Of a stretch of DNA of 57,381 nucleotides, positions 8,714 to 17,512 are shown in pieces. The position numbers and the translations under genes are program-made. Numbering within the stretch: the stretch's first letter is position 1; each line of letters begins with the position of its first letter. The notes under the pieces were generated by a model. It ran no database searches, had not been told where the DNA came from, and saw only the letters and a list, made by a program, of their open reading frames with translations. The DNA is from Litorisediminicola beolgyonensis (GTDB lineage: Bacteria > Pseudomonadota > Alphaproteobacteria > Rhodobacterales > Rhodobacteraceae), in contig NZ_JBHTMU010000028.1 in assembly GCF_042679605.1 (NCBI RefSeq), forward strand, positions 1 through 57,381. The letters run 5' to 3'.

Positions 8714-9520
8714 TCAGCGCAGCGCTTCGCGGAGCACCCAGAGCCCGAGCCCGGTCAGAAGGACCGGCAGGACAAGGGTTTGGAGCAGCAGAAGGCCGAT
8801 GATACGCAGGGATGCGTCGAGAATCGTATCGGCATTGGCGAGAAAGAAATTTACGCGGCTGAAGCTGTTGCGAATGACGGTCCAGGTGTCGATGTCGATC
8901 TCCGCCTCGGCCTCGGCCCCTTCGGGCAGCGTCTCGCCGAGATCGACGACGGTATCGGCCCCTTCCGCGATGGTGCGAAGCTCGAGCCGGGCCTGCGCGA
9001 GATCGGCACCGGTCGCCAGGACCGCGACACCCGACGCCGACCAGAAGAGGACGGGCAGACCGAAGGCGAGCACACCTCCGGCGACCGCGAGACGCGCAAG
9101 CCCCCTCGCCCCCTGCCCGCCGGTCGCGCGGCGACTGAGGACCCAGAGACCGCCCGCCAGCACCAGGAGACCCGCGCCGATCCCCGCGACAGGACCAAAC
9201 GCCACCGAGAGCGCCATCGCGGCGACGGAGACCGCGAAGATTGTCGCGGCGACCTGCTCGACCGTGTCGTCGACGGGCTCAAGAACCTTGAGCGGCTGGA
9301 CCTCGGCCGAGACGAACATGCTGCCGCCGACATCGACCTCCTGCGCTACCGAGAGCGCGGCGTTGATCGACCGGAGCGAGACATAGACCGCGCCCGCGCT
9401 GGCCGCGACGCGGGCGGCCGACTGTCCGGCGAGTGTCGCGACGGGATTGCCGAAGACCAGGCTCAGCGCGGCGAACCCCGCAAAGAGCAGAGCCAGCAGT
9501 TGCGGCGCGCGGGCGCGCAT
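8714..9520 (-). CDS. Membrane protein of unknown function
   Basis: I do not recognise this 268-residue protein. It has a hydrophobic N-terminus (residues 8-25, possibly a signal anchor), two strongly hydrophobic stretches around 95-130, another near 145-170 and a last one near 240-262. An acidic stretch (EGAEAEAEIDID) lies before the last helix and is probably periplasmic. No catalytic motif is visible. It starts three bases after the stop of the 2-hydroxyacid dehydrogenase, so the two are almost certainly cotranscribed. High Ala/Val/Leu content makes family assignment by eye unsafe. Confidence 0.6.
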   Translation of the reverse strand: MRARAPQLLALLFAGFAALSLVFGNPVATLAGQSAARVAASAGAVYVSLRSINAALSVAQEVDVGGSMFVSAEVQPLKVLEPVDDTVEQVAATIFAVSVAAMALSVAFGPVAGIGAGLLVLAGGLWVLSRRATGGQGARGLARLAVAGGVLAFGLPVLFWSASGVAVLATGADLAQARLELRTIAEGADTVVDLGETLPEGAEAEAEIDIDTWTVIRNSFSRVNFFLANADTILDASLRIIGLLLLQTLVLPVLLTGLGLWVLREALR

Positions 9521-9523
9521 GGG

Positions 9524-10510
9524 TCAGAGCATCGCCGGAACCACCTGGTCCGGCGGTCTGTGACCATCCGCGAAGGTCTTGACGTTGATGATCACCTTCT
9601 CGCCCATCTCGATCCGGCCCTCGCGCGTGGCCGAGCCCATATGCGGCAGAAGCGCCACGTTGGGCAGCGACCGCAATTCCGGCGAGACATCGGTGCCGTG
9701 CTCGTAGACGTCGAGCCCCGCCCCGGCGAGATCGCCTGCCTTGAGCTTGCGGATGAGCGCGTTCTCGTCGATCACCTCGCCGCGCGAGGTGTTCACGATG
9801 ACGGAGGTGGGCTTCATCAGCTGCAGCCGACGCGCGTTCATCAGGTGGAAGGTCGACGGCGTGTGCGGACAGTTCACCGACACGACGTCCATGCGCGCAA
9901 CCATCTGGTCGAGGCTCTCCCAGTAGGTCGCCTCGAGCGGCTCCTCGACGGCGGGGCGCAAGCGGCGGCGATTGTGGTAATGCACCTGCATCCCGAAGGC
10001 GCGCGCGCGGCGCGCCACGGCCTGACCGATCCGCCCCATGCCGAGGATCCCGAGCCGCCGCCCTCCGAGACGCCCGCCGAGCAGCGCCGTCGGAGACCAG
10101 CCGGACCACTCGCCCGCCTGCATCAGCGACAGGCCCTCGGGGATGCGCCGCGTGACGCAGAGGATCAGCGCCATCACCATGTCGGCGGTGTCGTCGGTGA
10201 CCACGCCGGGCGTATTCGAGACAAGGATGCCCCGGGCGCGCGCGGTTTCGACATCGACATGGTCGATGCCTGCGCCGTAGCTCGCGATGAGCTTCAGCCG
10301 CTCACCCGCCTGCCCGATCAGCGCCGCGTCGATCGTGTCGGTCACCGTCGGCACCAGCACATCGGCGCGCCACATCGCCTCGGACAGCTCGGCCCGGGTC
10401 ATCGGCGTGTCGTCACTGCGCAGCTCGACGTCGAAGAGCTCCTTCATCCGGGTCTCGACCTCGTCGGGCAAACGTCGCGTGACGACAACACTCAGACGTT
10501 TTGATGGCAT
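9524..10510 (-). CDS. D-2-hydroxyacid dehydrogenase (glyoxylate/hydroxypyruvate reductase type)
   Basis: This 328-residue protein carries the full D-isomer-specific 2-hydroxyacid dehydrogenase pattern. It has an NAD(P)-binding GMGRIG at residues 157-162, catalytic Arg243 in NTSRGEVID, Glu270 in GLDVYEHG and His290 in LLPHMGSAT. The three Arg after the second beta strand (HNRRR, 181-183) would suit the 2'-phosphate of NADPH. The closest subgroup by look is glyoxylate/hydroxypyruvate reductase, reducing glyoxylate to glycolate or hydroxypyruvate to D-glycerate; a formate dehydrogenase is excluded by the catalytic residues. The ATG at 10510 is the natural start. It is divergent from the SH3 protein and upstream of the membrane protein. 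Confidence 0.88.
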   Translation of the reverse strand: MPSKRLSVVVTRRLPDEVETRMKELFDVELRSDDTPMTRAELSEAMWRADVLVPTVTDTIDAALIGQAGERLKLIASYGAGIDHVDVETARARGILVSNTPGVVTDDTADMVMALILCVTRRIPEGLSLMQAGEWSGWSPTALLGGRLGGRRLGILGMGRIGQAVARRARAFGMQVHYHNRRRLRPAVEEPLEATYWESLDQMVARMDVVSVNCPHTPSTFHLMNARRLQLMKPTSVIVNTSRGEVIDENALIRKLKAGDLAGAGLDVYEHGTDVSPELRSLPNVALLPHMGSATREGRIEMGEKVIINVKTFADGHRPPDQVVPAML

Positions 10511-10613
10511 GTCCGATACCCCGATCTTCCGCGCAACAATCTTTCACGGCACAGTGTCGCATGTCAGGACGGGGCACAAGAACCCGCCGAGATTCAAGAG
10601 CAGGTTTCGCGCG

Positions 10614-11129
10614 ATGAAATTTCTCCCCAGGGTGGCTGCCTTCGCGGTCGTGGCAGCCGTGGCGCTTTTTGCGGTCGCGGGCACCGCCCGTGCGGCCGAC
10701 GGGCGCGGTCCCGTCACCAATCTGCCGCTCCCCCGCTTCGTGTCGCTCAAGGCGTCCGAAGGCAACGTGCGCCGCGGCCCGTCGCTGACGCACCGGATCG
10801 ACTGGATCTTCGTGCGCCGCGACATGCCGCTCGAGATCACCGCGGAGTACGGGCATTGGCGGCGGGTGCGCGACCGCGACGGCGCGGGAGGCTGGGTGCA
10901 TTACTCGCTCCTGTCGGGCGCGCGCACGGTTCTGGTCGAGCCGGAAATGCTCGAGCTGCACGCCAAGCCCGATGAGACCTCCGCCGTGACCGCGCAGCTC
11001 TCGCAGCGTGTCATCGCCCGGCTCGGCACATGCTCGCAAAGCTGGTGCGAGCTCGAGGCGGCGGGTCATAGCGGTTGGGCGCCGAAAAGCGCGCTCTGGG
11101 GTGTCGGCGCCTCCGAGATCCGCGAGTAG
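10614..11129 (+). CDS. Secreted SH3-domain protein
   Basis: The product has 171 residues, with a signal peptide over residues 1-27 (ending VAGTARA). The rest is two bacterial SH3-like repeats: residues about 40-100 (SLKASEGNVRRGPSLTHRI...GGWVHYSLLSG) and 105-165 (ELHAKPDETSAVTAQL...GHSGWAPKSALWG). This is the SH3_4/YgiM-type periplasmic module, thought to bind peptidoglycan or related ligands; no enzymatic domain is attached. The start is the ATG at 10614 because the signal peptide begins there; the frame is open further upstream without any recognisable sequence. The gene is monocistronic, divergent from the dehydrogenase and convergent with the Hint-domain gene. Confidence 0.85.
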   Translation: MKFLPRVAAFAVVAAVALFAVAGTARAADGRGPVTNLPLPRFVSLKASEGNVRRGPSLTHRIDWIFVRRDMPLEITAEYGHWRRVRDRDGAGGWVHYSLLSGARTVLVEPEMLELHAKPDETSAVTAQLSQRVIARLGTCSQSWCELEAAGHSGWAPKSALWGVGASEIRE

Positions 11130-11156
11130 CATCAGCACCCCGAGACAAGCAGCCCA

Positions 11157-11176
11157 GACGCCGAGCCTTCGGCGTC
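11157..11176. terminator. Short hairpin between convergent genes
   Basis: An eight-base stem (GACGCCGA/TCGGCGTC) with a four-base loop lies between the SH3 gene and the Hint gene, overlapping the stop codon of the latter. It has no T-run on either side, so it could be a weak bidirectional terminator or an mRNA end stabiliser. Confidence 0.35.
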
Positions 11177-12275
11177 AGGCCGCGTCGTGCTTCAGGATCG
11201 CCGCCTCGGAAGCCGTCAGGCTCCGCCGCGCGGACGCACCGTAGCCGCCGGGATTGTCCTCGACCCAAGGCAGCAACCGCTTGAGTCGCGCGAGCGCCGA
11301 CGGGTCGAGCCCGTCGAGCGAGGTGGCCGCGGGGTGGAAGCTCTCGGTCTCGACGCCATTGGCAAAGACCACCTCGTGGCGCGGCAGAAGCAGGTGGATA
11401 TAGGTGATCTCGCGCACCGTGTGATCCACCACCACGTTCTCGCCATCGACGAGATCGGAGGCCGAGACCAGGACCTCGGAGGTGTTGAACAGGGTCTGCG
11501 CCGCGCGGCCCTTCACCAGGACCCGGTGCATGGGCGAGACCAGAAGCTCCTCGTCCGGGCGCCCTGCCCCAAGGGTGCCGGCCCGGATGCGGATCGGCCG
11601 AAGCCGCGGCATGGCAAAGAGACGCGCGCCCGACATGCGGCGGCTGCCGATCCAGCAGATCTGCTGCGCGCCGTTGTCCTTGGTCGCGATCAGGTCGCCT
11701 TCGCGCAGCTCCTCGATCCGCCGCGGCCCGTCGGGGGTCGCGATCCGCGTGCCCGGGGTGAAACAGATCACGCCGGTGCCGAGCGCCGCGCTCTCGCTGT
11801 TGCGCAACCGGTCGAGCGTGTCATGCACCACCCAGAGATCGCGCCCGCGCGGCGGCAGGTCGTCTTGGAACATCAGGAGAGGCAGGCTGCCGGGGCCGAG
11901 CTCGATTACGGTGACGGTGTAGCTCTTGCGCCCGTCGGTCACGACGAAGGACAGGTCCTGCACCGCCGCCTCCGCGTGCACCGGACTGTCGGGTTCGTCG
12001 AAGAGCGAGGCGTCGTGAGAGCGCGCGCCCTCGCCGGTGCCCAGAGCCGCGCCGACGAGACGGCGCACCATATGCGCGGCCCGGCGGCGAATGTCGCCAT
12101 CGCCTCCCCTGCGATCCAGACGCAATACGCTCCCGGGTTGATCAACCCGAAGCGCTTCCCCAGACCAAGCCCAACTGGACCCCGTGGTCAGATTGCAAAC
12201 CGGGGCTGCCTGCAGCCCGTCGATACTCGTCTGTGACCAGGAAAGGACGAACGTGCCGTGAAAGCCCGTTCCCAT
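11175..12275 (-). CDS. Hint (hedgehog/intein) domain protein
   Basis: The product has about 366 residues from the ATG at 12275, which has AGGA upstream and gives MGTGFHGTFVLSW, the usual opening of this Rhodobacteraceae family; an ATG at 12293 has no good ribosome site. The N-terminal half (1-145) is an uncharacterised module containing TVTVIELGPG. The second half is a Hint_2 domain: a candidate nucleophilic Cys at the start (ICFTPGTRIATPDG), a block-B His (SPMHRVLV) and the final strands around HEVVFANGVETESF. Hint domains drive self-splicing or cleavage in inteins and hedgehog proteins; whether this one cleaves is unknown. AT-rich DNA upstream (12294-12360) probably holds its promoter. Confidence 0.82.
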   Translation of the reverse strand: MGTGFHGTFVLSWSQTSIDGLQAAPVCNLTTGSSWAWSGEALRVDQPGSVLRLDRRGGDGDIRRRAAHMVRRLVGAALGTGEGARSHDASLFDEPDSPVHAEAAVQDLSFVVTDGRKSYTVTVIELGPGSLPLLMFQDDLPPRGRDLWVVHDTLDRLRNSESAALGTGVICFTPGTRIATPDGPRRIEELREGDLIATKDNGAQQICWIGSRRMSGARLFAMPRLRPIRIRAGTLGAGRPDEELLVSPMHRVLVKGRAAQTLFNTSEVLVSASDLVDGENVVVDHTVREITYIHLLLPRHEVVFANGVETESFHPAATSLDGLDPSALARLKRLLPWVEDNPGGYGASARRSLTASEAAILKHDAA

Positions 12276-12451
12276 ACCTGTATGTCCTGCCATTTTTTCT
12301 TATTGAAGTTTTGTTAACAAATGTTTGGCAAGATTGGAACAATTCGAATGGATAGGGTCTGCGCGCAGTGAATAGAGCGTGCGCGATTGTCACACCGGCG
12401 CAACAGGTGTGACCCTGCCCGCGCCGGTCTTTCGAAGTTTGAAACCGAGGA

Positions 12452-13390
12452 TCAGAAGGTCAGGCGGATGCGCGCGGCACCGACGAACTGGCCTTCTTCC
12501 TGACCCTCGAACTCTTCGCCGAGATAGGTCAGGCCGTAGAAGACGCTGTGGACCTCGCCCTGCCAGTGGACACCGGCGCGCACGCGCGAGCGAACGTCAC
12601 TCAGCACGGGCCCGTCGTCCTCGGGCAGGTAGACCGAGCTCTGGACCTGCGCGATGTCTCCGCCCAGCACGAAGCTGTAGCCCGGCTGCGCGCGGGGGAT
12701 CACCTCGTAGCGCTGCCCGGTCACCGGCTCGCGGACGCGCAGCCCGCCAAAGGCCAGCCCGCCGAAGGTCATGTCGAAGCCCGCCCGCGCCAGCGTCTCG
12801 TCTCCGAGGCGCAGCTCGGCGAACGGGCGCAACTCGATCGCAGAGCCAAGCGCGGTGCTGCGGGCCGCTTCGCCGACGAAGGTCGGATGGATGCCGTTGC
12901 CGATCTGATTGTCGAACACGGCCTCGGACGGCGGCGCGATGTCGAGCACGTCGTGGAGCGCGGCGTGAAACTCGTCGATATGGGTCTGAGGCCCGGTCAG
13001 CACGAGATCGCCGCCGGTCGCGAAATCGATCCCGCCGCGCTGGAAATGCGTGTGCAGTCCCAGGGACAGGACACCGGCATAGCGCCGGTCGTCCGGATCG
13101 GCGGCACGCAGGTTCGAGGGCGCGATCACCCGGCCCTGCCAGCGGAACTCGATGATCTCGCCGGGTTTCTCGGGCGCTTCGCCGTCCCAGTGCTGGCCCC
13201 AGATGCGGCTCGATATCAGCCCGCCGGTGTGCCAGCGGTCCTTGGCCGCGGCCATGGAGTCGTTGATGAAGAGACGCCCGTAGCCCAGCCGGACGCGATC
13301 CTGCGCCGAGGCGGCCTCGGCAAGGCAGAGGGACAGAAGCACGACGACCGCGCCCGCGAGGCCGCGTCGGAGAAAGAGGACGGAAGACAT
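12452..13390 (-). CDS. lpxR: Outer-membrane lipid A 3'-O-deacylase (LpxR family, DUF2219)
   Basis: The product has 312 residues with a signal peptide ending EAASAQ and a C-terminal Phe typical of outer-membrane barrels (RIRLTF). The Asn-Asp pair of LpxR is present just into the mature chain (FINDSM), as are the Thr-Gly-Gly-Leu of the next strand (WHTGGL) and a His in a QTHIDEFHAALHD segment, at the position of the catalytic His of Salmonella LpxR. The family removes the 3'-acyloxyacyl group of lipid A, changing membrane stability and immune recognition. The gene is alone, with AT-rich DNA on both sides. Confidence 0.82.
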   Translation of the reverse strand: MSSVLFLRRGLAGAVVVLLSLCLAEAASAQDRVRLGYGRLFINDSMAAAKDRWHTGGLISSRIWGQHWDGEAPEKPGEIIEFRWQGRVIAPSNLRAADPDDRRYAGVLSLGLHTHFQRGGIDFATGGDLVLTGPQTHIDEFHAALHDVLDIAPPSEAVFDNQIGNGIHPTFVGEAARSTALGSAIELRPFAELRLGDETLARAGFDMTFGGLAFGGLRVREPVTGQRYEVIPRAQPGYSFVLGGDIAQVQSSVYLPEDDGPVLSDVRSRVRAGVHWQGEVHSVFYGLTYLGEEFEGQEEGQFVGAARIRLTF

Positions 13391-13508
13391 GAAACCTGCT
13401 CGATTTTCATCTTTTGTTAACCGCAGACCTTAAGCGGATCGCGCCGCCTCCGCCAAGCCCAAAGCGACTGCAAATCGCCGCCCTGCCCTCAAAGGTTGCG
13501 CGCGGGTC

Positions 13509-14714
13509 TCAGTCCATGCGTTCGAGCGCGATGGCGGTCGCCTCTCCGCCGCCGATGCAGATCGACGCGACCCCCCGTTTTGCGCCGCGCGCGCGCATCG
13601 CGCCCAGAAGCGTGACGAGGATGCGCGCGCCCGAGGCTCCGATCGGATGGCCCAGCGCCACGGCGCCGCCATGGACATTGAGCCGGTCCCGGTCGATCTC
13701 GCAATCGCGCATCGACGCCATCGCCACGACCGCGAAGGCCTCGTTGATCTCGAACAGATCGACCTCGCGCAGGTCCCAGCCGATCTTCTCGGCCAGACGC
13801 CGCTTGGCATGAATGGGCGCAGTGGTGAACCAGCCCGGTGCCCCGGCATAGGCGGCATGACCGACGATCCGCGCCAGCGGGGCCGCGCCCAGCCGCTCCG
13901 CCTCGGAGCGGCGGGCAAGCACCAAGGCGGCGGCCCCGTCATTGATCGACGAGGACGAGGCCGCGGTGATGGTGCCGTCCTTGGCGAAGGCGGGCCTGAG
14001 GCCGGTGATCTTGTCGGGATCGATCCGGCGCGGGCCCTCGTCGCTCGTGACCTCGGCCTCGCCCTTGCGCGAGCGCACAGTGACGGGGGTCACCTCCCAG
14101 TCGAAGGCGCCGCTCTCCTGCGCGCTCTTGGCCCGGGTGACGCTCTCGATCGCATAGGCGTCCTGCGCCTCGCGGGTGAACTGGTAATGCCGCGCGCACT
14201 CCTCGCCGAAGGTGCCCATCGATCGGCGCGTTCCGTCGGGGGCGATGTCATAGGCATCCTCGAGCCCGTCGCGCATCATGTGATCGACCATCGCGCCATG
14301 CCCGATCCGCGCCCCGCCGCGCGCCTGCGGCAGAAGATAGGGCGCGTTCGACATGCTCTCCATCCCGCCAGCCACCGCGACCCCGATGGAGCCCGCGCGG
14401 ATCCCGTCATGCGCCTGCATGACCGCCTTCATGCCCGATCCGCAGACCTTCGAGACCGTCGTGCAGGGCACCTCGGTTCCGAGACCCGCGCCGAGTGCCG
14501 CCTGTCGCGCAGGTGCCTGACCGAGGCCCGCGGGCAGGACGTTGCCCATCAGAACCTCCTCGACCGCCTCGGGTTTCAGACCGGCCGATCCCAGCGCGCC
14601 GGAGATCGCCGCCGCGCCGAGCTCGGTGGCCGAAAGCGCCGACAACTCTCCGAGAAACGCGCCGAGCGGGGTGCGCGCCGCACCCAGGATCACCACCTCG
14701 TCCTGCCCTGCCAT
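13509..14714 (-). CDS. Acetyl-CoA C-acetyltransferase (thiolase)
   Basis: The product has 401 residues, full thiolase length. The nucleophilic Cys91 lies in SKVCGSGMKAV, GHPIGASGAR carries the catalytic His, and CIGGGEATAIA holds the second Cys and the glycine-rich signature near the C-terminus. These are biosynthetic-type thiolase features: condensation of two acetyl-CoA to acetoacetyl-CoA, or the reverse. It could serve polyhydroxybutyrate, the ethylmalonyl-CoA pathway or amino-acid breakdown; no phaB or phaC neighbour decides this. The ATG at 14714 is the clear start. It is transcribed away from the TRAP operon. Confidence 0.92.
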   Translation of the reverse strand: MAGQDEVVILGAARTPLGAFLGELSALSATELGAAAISGALGSAGLKPEAVEEVLMGNVLPAGLGQAPARQAALGAGLGTEVPCTTVSKVCGSGMKAVMQAHDGIRAGSIGVAVAGGMESMSNAPYLLPQARGGARIGHGAMVDHMMRDGLEDAYDIAPDGTRRSMGTFGEECARHYQFTREAQDAYAIESVTRAKSAQESGAFDWEVTPVTVRSRKGEAEVTSDEGPRRIDPDKITGLRPAFAKDGTITAASSSSINDGAAALVLARRSEAERLGAAPLARIVGHAAYAGAPGWFTTAPIHAKRRLAEKIGWDLREVDLFEINEAFAVVAMASMRDCEIDRDRLNVHGGAVALGHPIGASGARILVTLLGAMRARGAKRGVASICIGGGEATAIALERMD

Positions 14715-14985
14715 CGACGCCTCCCTCTCCGATCAACCGACCTCTGGACCGTAGCCGCGCTCCGCAGGCTTGGCGAGCGGACATTAACTGGGGTTAAAGG
14801 CCTCACCCCTTAGTGGGCATTGCAAGTTGGCGCTGTCAGTCTATCGTTCCCTGAGGGGGGAACACCTGCGGTCTGAACCGCGTCGTCGGAACGGGTTCGA
14901 AAAAGAAGCCCGACAGCGACATGGGTCCGGATCGTGCGCCGTGCGCGGCGCAAGCGTTCTCCCGTGGCAACAAAGGGAGGATGAC

Positions 14986-16083
14986 ATGAAATCCATCACA
15001 AATCGTAGGAACGCACTGCGTACGATTGCCGGCGCCGGTGCGGCAACGCTTGCGGCACCGCATATCGCGGGCGCACAGGCCAATGGCACGACCTGGAAGA
15101 TCCAGACCTCCTGGCCGGGCGGCGCGGGCCTTCAGATCTTCAAGGACTGGTGCGCGACGATCCAGGAAAAGACCGGCGGCGAGCTGGCCTTCACCCCCTT
15201 CGGCGCCAATGACGTCGTGGGCGACTTCCAGCTCTACGACGCGGTGAAGAACGGCGTTCTGGACGCGGTGAACCCGTTCACCATCTACGCGCAGGGCATC
15301 ATCCCGGCGGCGACCTTCCTGACCTCGATCCCGCTCGGGCTGCGCAACCCGCACGAGTTCGACGTGTTCTATTACGGCCTCGGCGGCATCGACATCGCGC
15401 GCGAGCTCTATGCCGCGCAGGGCATGCATTTCGTCGGCCCCGTGCATCACGGCCCGAACATCATCCACTCCAAGGTGCCGATCCGCTCGATCGACGACTT
15501 CCGCGGCCGCAAGATGCGCCTTCCGGGCGGCATGGTCGCCGAAGTCTTCACCGAGATCGGCGCCGAAACCACCGTTCTCCCCGGCTCCGAGATCTTCCCG
15601 GCGCTCGAGAAGGGCACCATCGACGTGGCCGACTACGTGGGTCCGGCGGTGAACTACGCGCTCGGCTTCAGTCAGGTGACCGATTATATCGTGATGGGCC
15701 CTCCGGGCTTCATGTCGCTCTACCAGCCGGTGGACATCATGGACATCACCGTCGGCATGGATGCGTGGAACGCGCTCAGTCCCGAGATGCAGCAGTTCGT
15801 CGAGATGGAGACGCATGTCTATTCCGACATGCACCACGCCGCGATCCAGGCCGCCGACCAGGAAGCCTGGGGCAAGTTCGAAGCCGACGGCACCGAGGTC
15901 ACGCGCCTCAGCCAGGACGACGTCGCGCTGATGACCGAGGTCGCGGTGCCGATCTGGTACGATTACGCCAACCGTGACCCGCAAGCGGCGCGCGTGTTCA
16001 AGATCCAGCTCGACTACATGATGTCCGGCTCGCTGGGTTATGTCGATCCGGCGCTGACCGAAGGTCTCGAGCTGAAGCTCTGA
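14986..16083 (+). CDS. TRAP transporter substrate-binding protein (DctP family)
   Basis: The product has 365 residues from the ATG at 14986, preceded by AGGGAGG; an overlapping upstream frame is open but unlike a leader peptide. The N-terminus NRRNALRTIAGAGAATLAA looks like a twin-arginine signal, cleaved after about residue 31. The mature part is a DctP-type periplasmic binding protein, with a conserved Arg in FRGRKMRLPGG of the kind that binds the substrate carboxylate. By look it belongs to the DctP group that includes the 2-oxo-acid binder TakP, so a small carboxylate is likely. It begins a three-gene operon with both membrane subunits. Confidence 0.9.
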   Translation: MKSITNRRNALRTIAGAGAATLAAPHIAGAQANGTTWKIQTSWPGGAGLQIFKDWCATIQEKTGGELAFTPFGANDVVGDFQLYDAVKNGVLDAVNPFTIYAQGIIPAATFLTSIPLGLRNPHEFDVFYYGLGGIDIARELYAAQGMHFVGPVHHGPNIIHSKVPIRSIDDFRGRKMRLPGGMVAEVFTEIGAETTVLPGSEIFPALEKGTIDVADYVGPAVNYALGFSQVTDYIVMGPPGFMSLYQPVDIMDITVGMDAWNALSPEMQQFVEMETHVYSDMHHAAIQAADQEAWGKFEADGTEVTRLSQDDVALMTEVAVPIWYDYANRDPQAARVFKIQLDYMMSGSLGYVDPALTEGLELKL

Positions 16084-16090
16084 TCCCGAA

Positions 16091-16122
16091 GCGGAGCGCG
16101 CCCGTCCCGGGCGGCGCTCCGC
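16091..16122 (+). terminator. Strong intercistronic hairpin in the TRAP operon
   Basis: GCGGAGCGC...GGCGCTCCGC forms a stem of about 13 bp with a one-base bulge and a three-base loop just after the binding-protein gene. No T-run follows. Such hairpins after binding-protein genes usually protect the upstream mRNA or attenuate the permease genes, giving more binding protein than permease. Confidence 0.5.
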
Positions 16123-16204
16123 GACGGTCGCACACTCGGGAGCGCCGCGACGCAAGCGGCGCGCCCTCTGCTTTCGCACAGCAAAAGAGGCACGGAGCAG
16201 CCAG

Positions 16205-17509
16205 ATGCCCGATTTCAGTTTCACACTGCCGCACTGGCTCTACTGGGTGGGACTCATCGTCTTCCCGCTCATCGCCATGTCGCTGGCCCGGCGTCCGAAG
16301 GTCTATGACAAGGGCTATTCGGTTCCGCTCGGATACATGATCCTCGTCACCGGCGGCATGCTCGGCCTGCACCGGTTCTACCTGAAGAACCTCTGGGGGT
16401 TCATTTTCATCCCGGTCTTCCTGGTCATCCTCGTGGCCAACGGCCAGAGTCAGGACGCCCGCTCGGCGGTCTCGGACCTCGCCAACGAACGGCGCATCGC
16501 CGAGGGCACGCTCGAACGCGAGGCCTCAAGGGTCGAAACCGCCCGCGCCGATGTCGAGGGCTACCGGCAGGAGGTGGCGGAGGCCGAGGAAGGCAGTTTC
16601 GCGCAGAAATCGGCGCAGCGACGGCTCGACCGCACCGAGCGCGCCATCACCGATGGCGAGAGCCGTCTGGCCGAAGCACGCCAGACGCTCAGCACGACCG
16701 AGACGCCCTTCGCCGAGGCGCAGGAGCGTCGCGCGAACTGGACCTCGACCGCGCGCTGGGCCTTCTACGTCCTCTGCGCGCTCATGCTGATCGACGCGAT
16801 CCTGATGAAGCGGCTCGTCACTGACGCCAACCGCAACCTCCGCCCCGAGGAGCGCTCGGAGGCCGAGGCGGCGCTGGAAGCAGCCGGCGTGACCGACCAG
16901 AAGCCCGACCGCGCCTATGCCGAGAACTGGATCGACCGGCTGTCGCTCTTCTGCGGCGAGTTCACCGCCTACTGGGCCGTGATCGCCGTCTTCGTCTACT
17001 ATTTCGAGGTGATCTCGCGCTACGTCTTCAACTCGCCCACCAACTGGGCGCACGAGGCGATGTACCTGATGTTCGGGATGCAATACCTGATCGCCGGGTC
17101 CTACGCGATGCTGACCGAGCAGCATGTCCGGGTGGACATCTTCTACGCGCCGATGACGCGCGAGAAGAAGGCCTGGGTCGACATCCTCACCTCGATCTTC
17201 TTCTTCATCTTCGCGGGCACCCTGCTCGTGACAAGCTGGATTTTCGCAATGGATGCAATCGCCGTGCCCTCGGGCAACGGATTGATCAGCCAATGGGCGC
17301 GGGGCGAGGTCGCCACGACGGACATGCTCGCGGGCTGGTCGCTGAACGAATGGACGGACCCCAATATCCGCTGGGGCGAGATCTCGTTCAACGAATGGGA
17401 AGTGCCCCTCTGGCCGATGAAATGGGTCATGGTCGTGGGTGCGGTCCTCTTGGTCCTGCAGGGCATCTCGAAGCTCGGTAAGGACATCCGCGCATTGGGG
17501 GAGGGCTGA
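16205..17509 (+). CDS. TRAP transporter small permease (DctQ) fused to a TM2-like and coiled-coil N-terminus
   Basis: The protein has 434 residues, while a normal DctQ has about 160-200. Residues 245-434 are the DctQ part: four helices, with VISRYVFNSPTNWAHE matching the family signature. Residues 1-80 contain two or three helices and the TM2-domain pattern GGMLGLHRFYL; residues 84-175 are a charged heptad-like stretch rich in Glu/Arg/Ala, predicted as a coiled coil; another helix lies at 182-202. No internal start site looks better than the first ATG, so this is a true fusion. Its role may be to enlarge or anchor the permease. The DctM gene starts four bases after its stop. Confidence 0.85.
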   Translation: MPDFSFTLPHWLYWVGLIVFPLIAMSLARRPKVYDKGYSVPLGYMILVTGGMLGLHRFYLKNLWGFIFIPVFLVILVANGQSQDARSAVSDLANERRIAEGTLEREASRVETARADVEGYRQEVAEAEEGSFAQKSAQRRLDRTERAITDGESRLAEARQTLSTTETPFAEAQERRANWTSTARWAFYVLCALMLIDAILMKRLVTDANRNLRPEERSEAEAALEAAGVTDQKPDRAYAENWIDRLSLFCGEFTAYWAVIAVFVYYFEVISRYVFNSPTNWAHEAMYLMFGMQYLIAGSYAMLTEQHVRVDIFYAPMTREKKAWVDILTSIFFFIFAGTLLVTSWIFAMDAIAVPSGNGLISQWARGEVATTDMLAGWSLNEWTDPNIRWGEISFNEWEVPLWPMKWVMVVGAVLLVLQGISKLGKDIRALGEG

Positions 17510-17512
17510 TCC

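Noticed and set aside
8660..10504. Plus-strand frame of about 614 codons opposite the dehydrogenase
   Set aside because: Antisense shadow in GC-rich DNA; residues are dominated by Arg, Asp, Gly and His without any family pattern.
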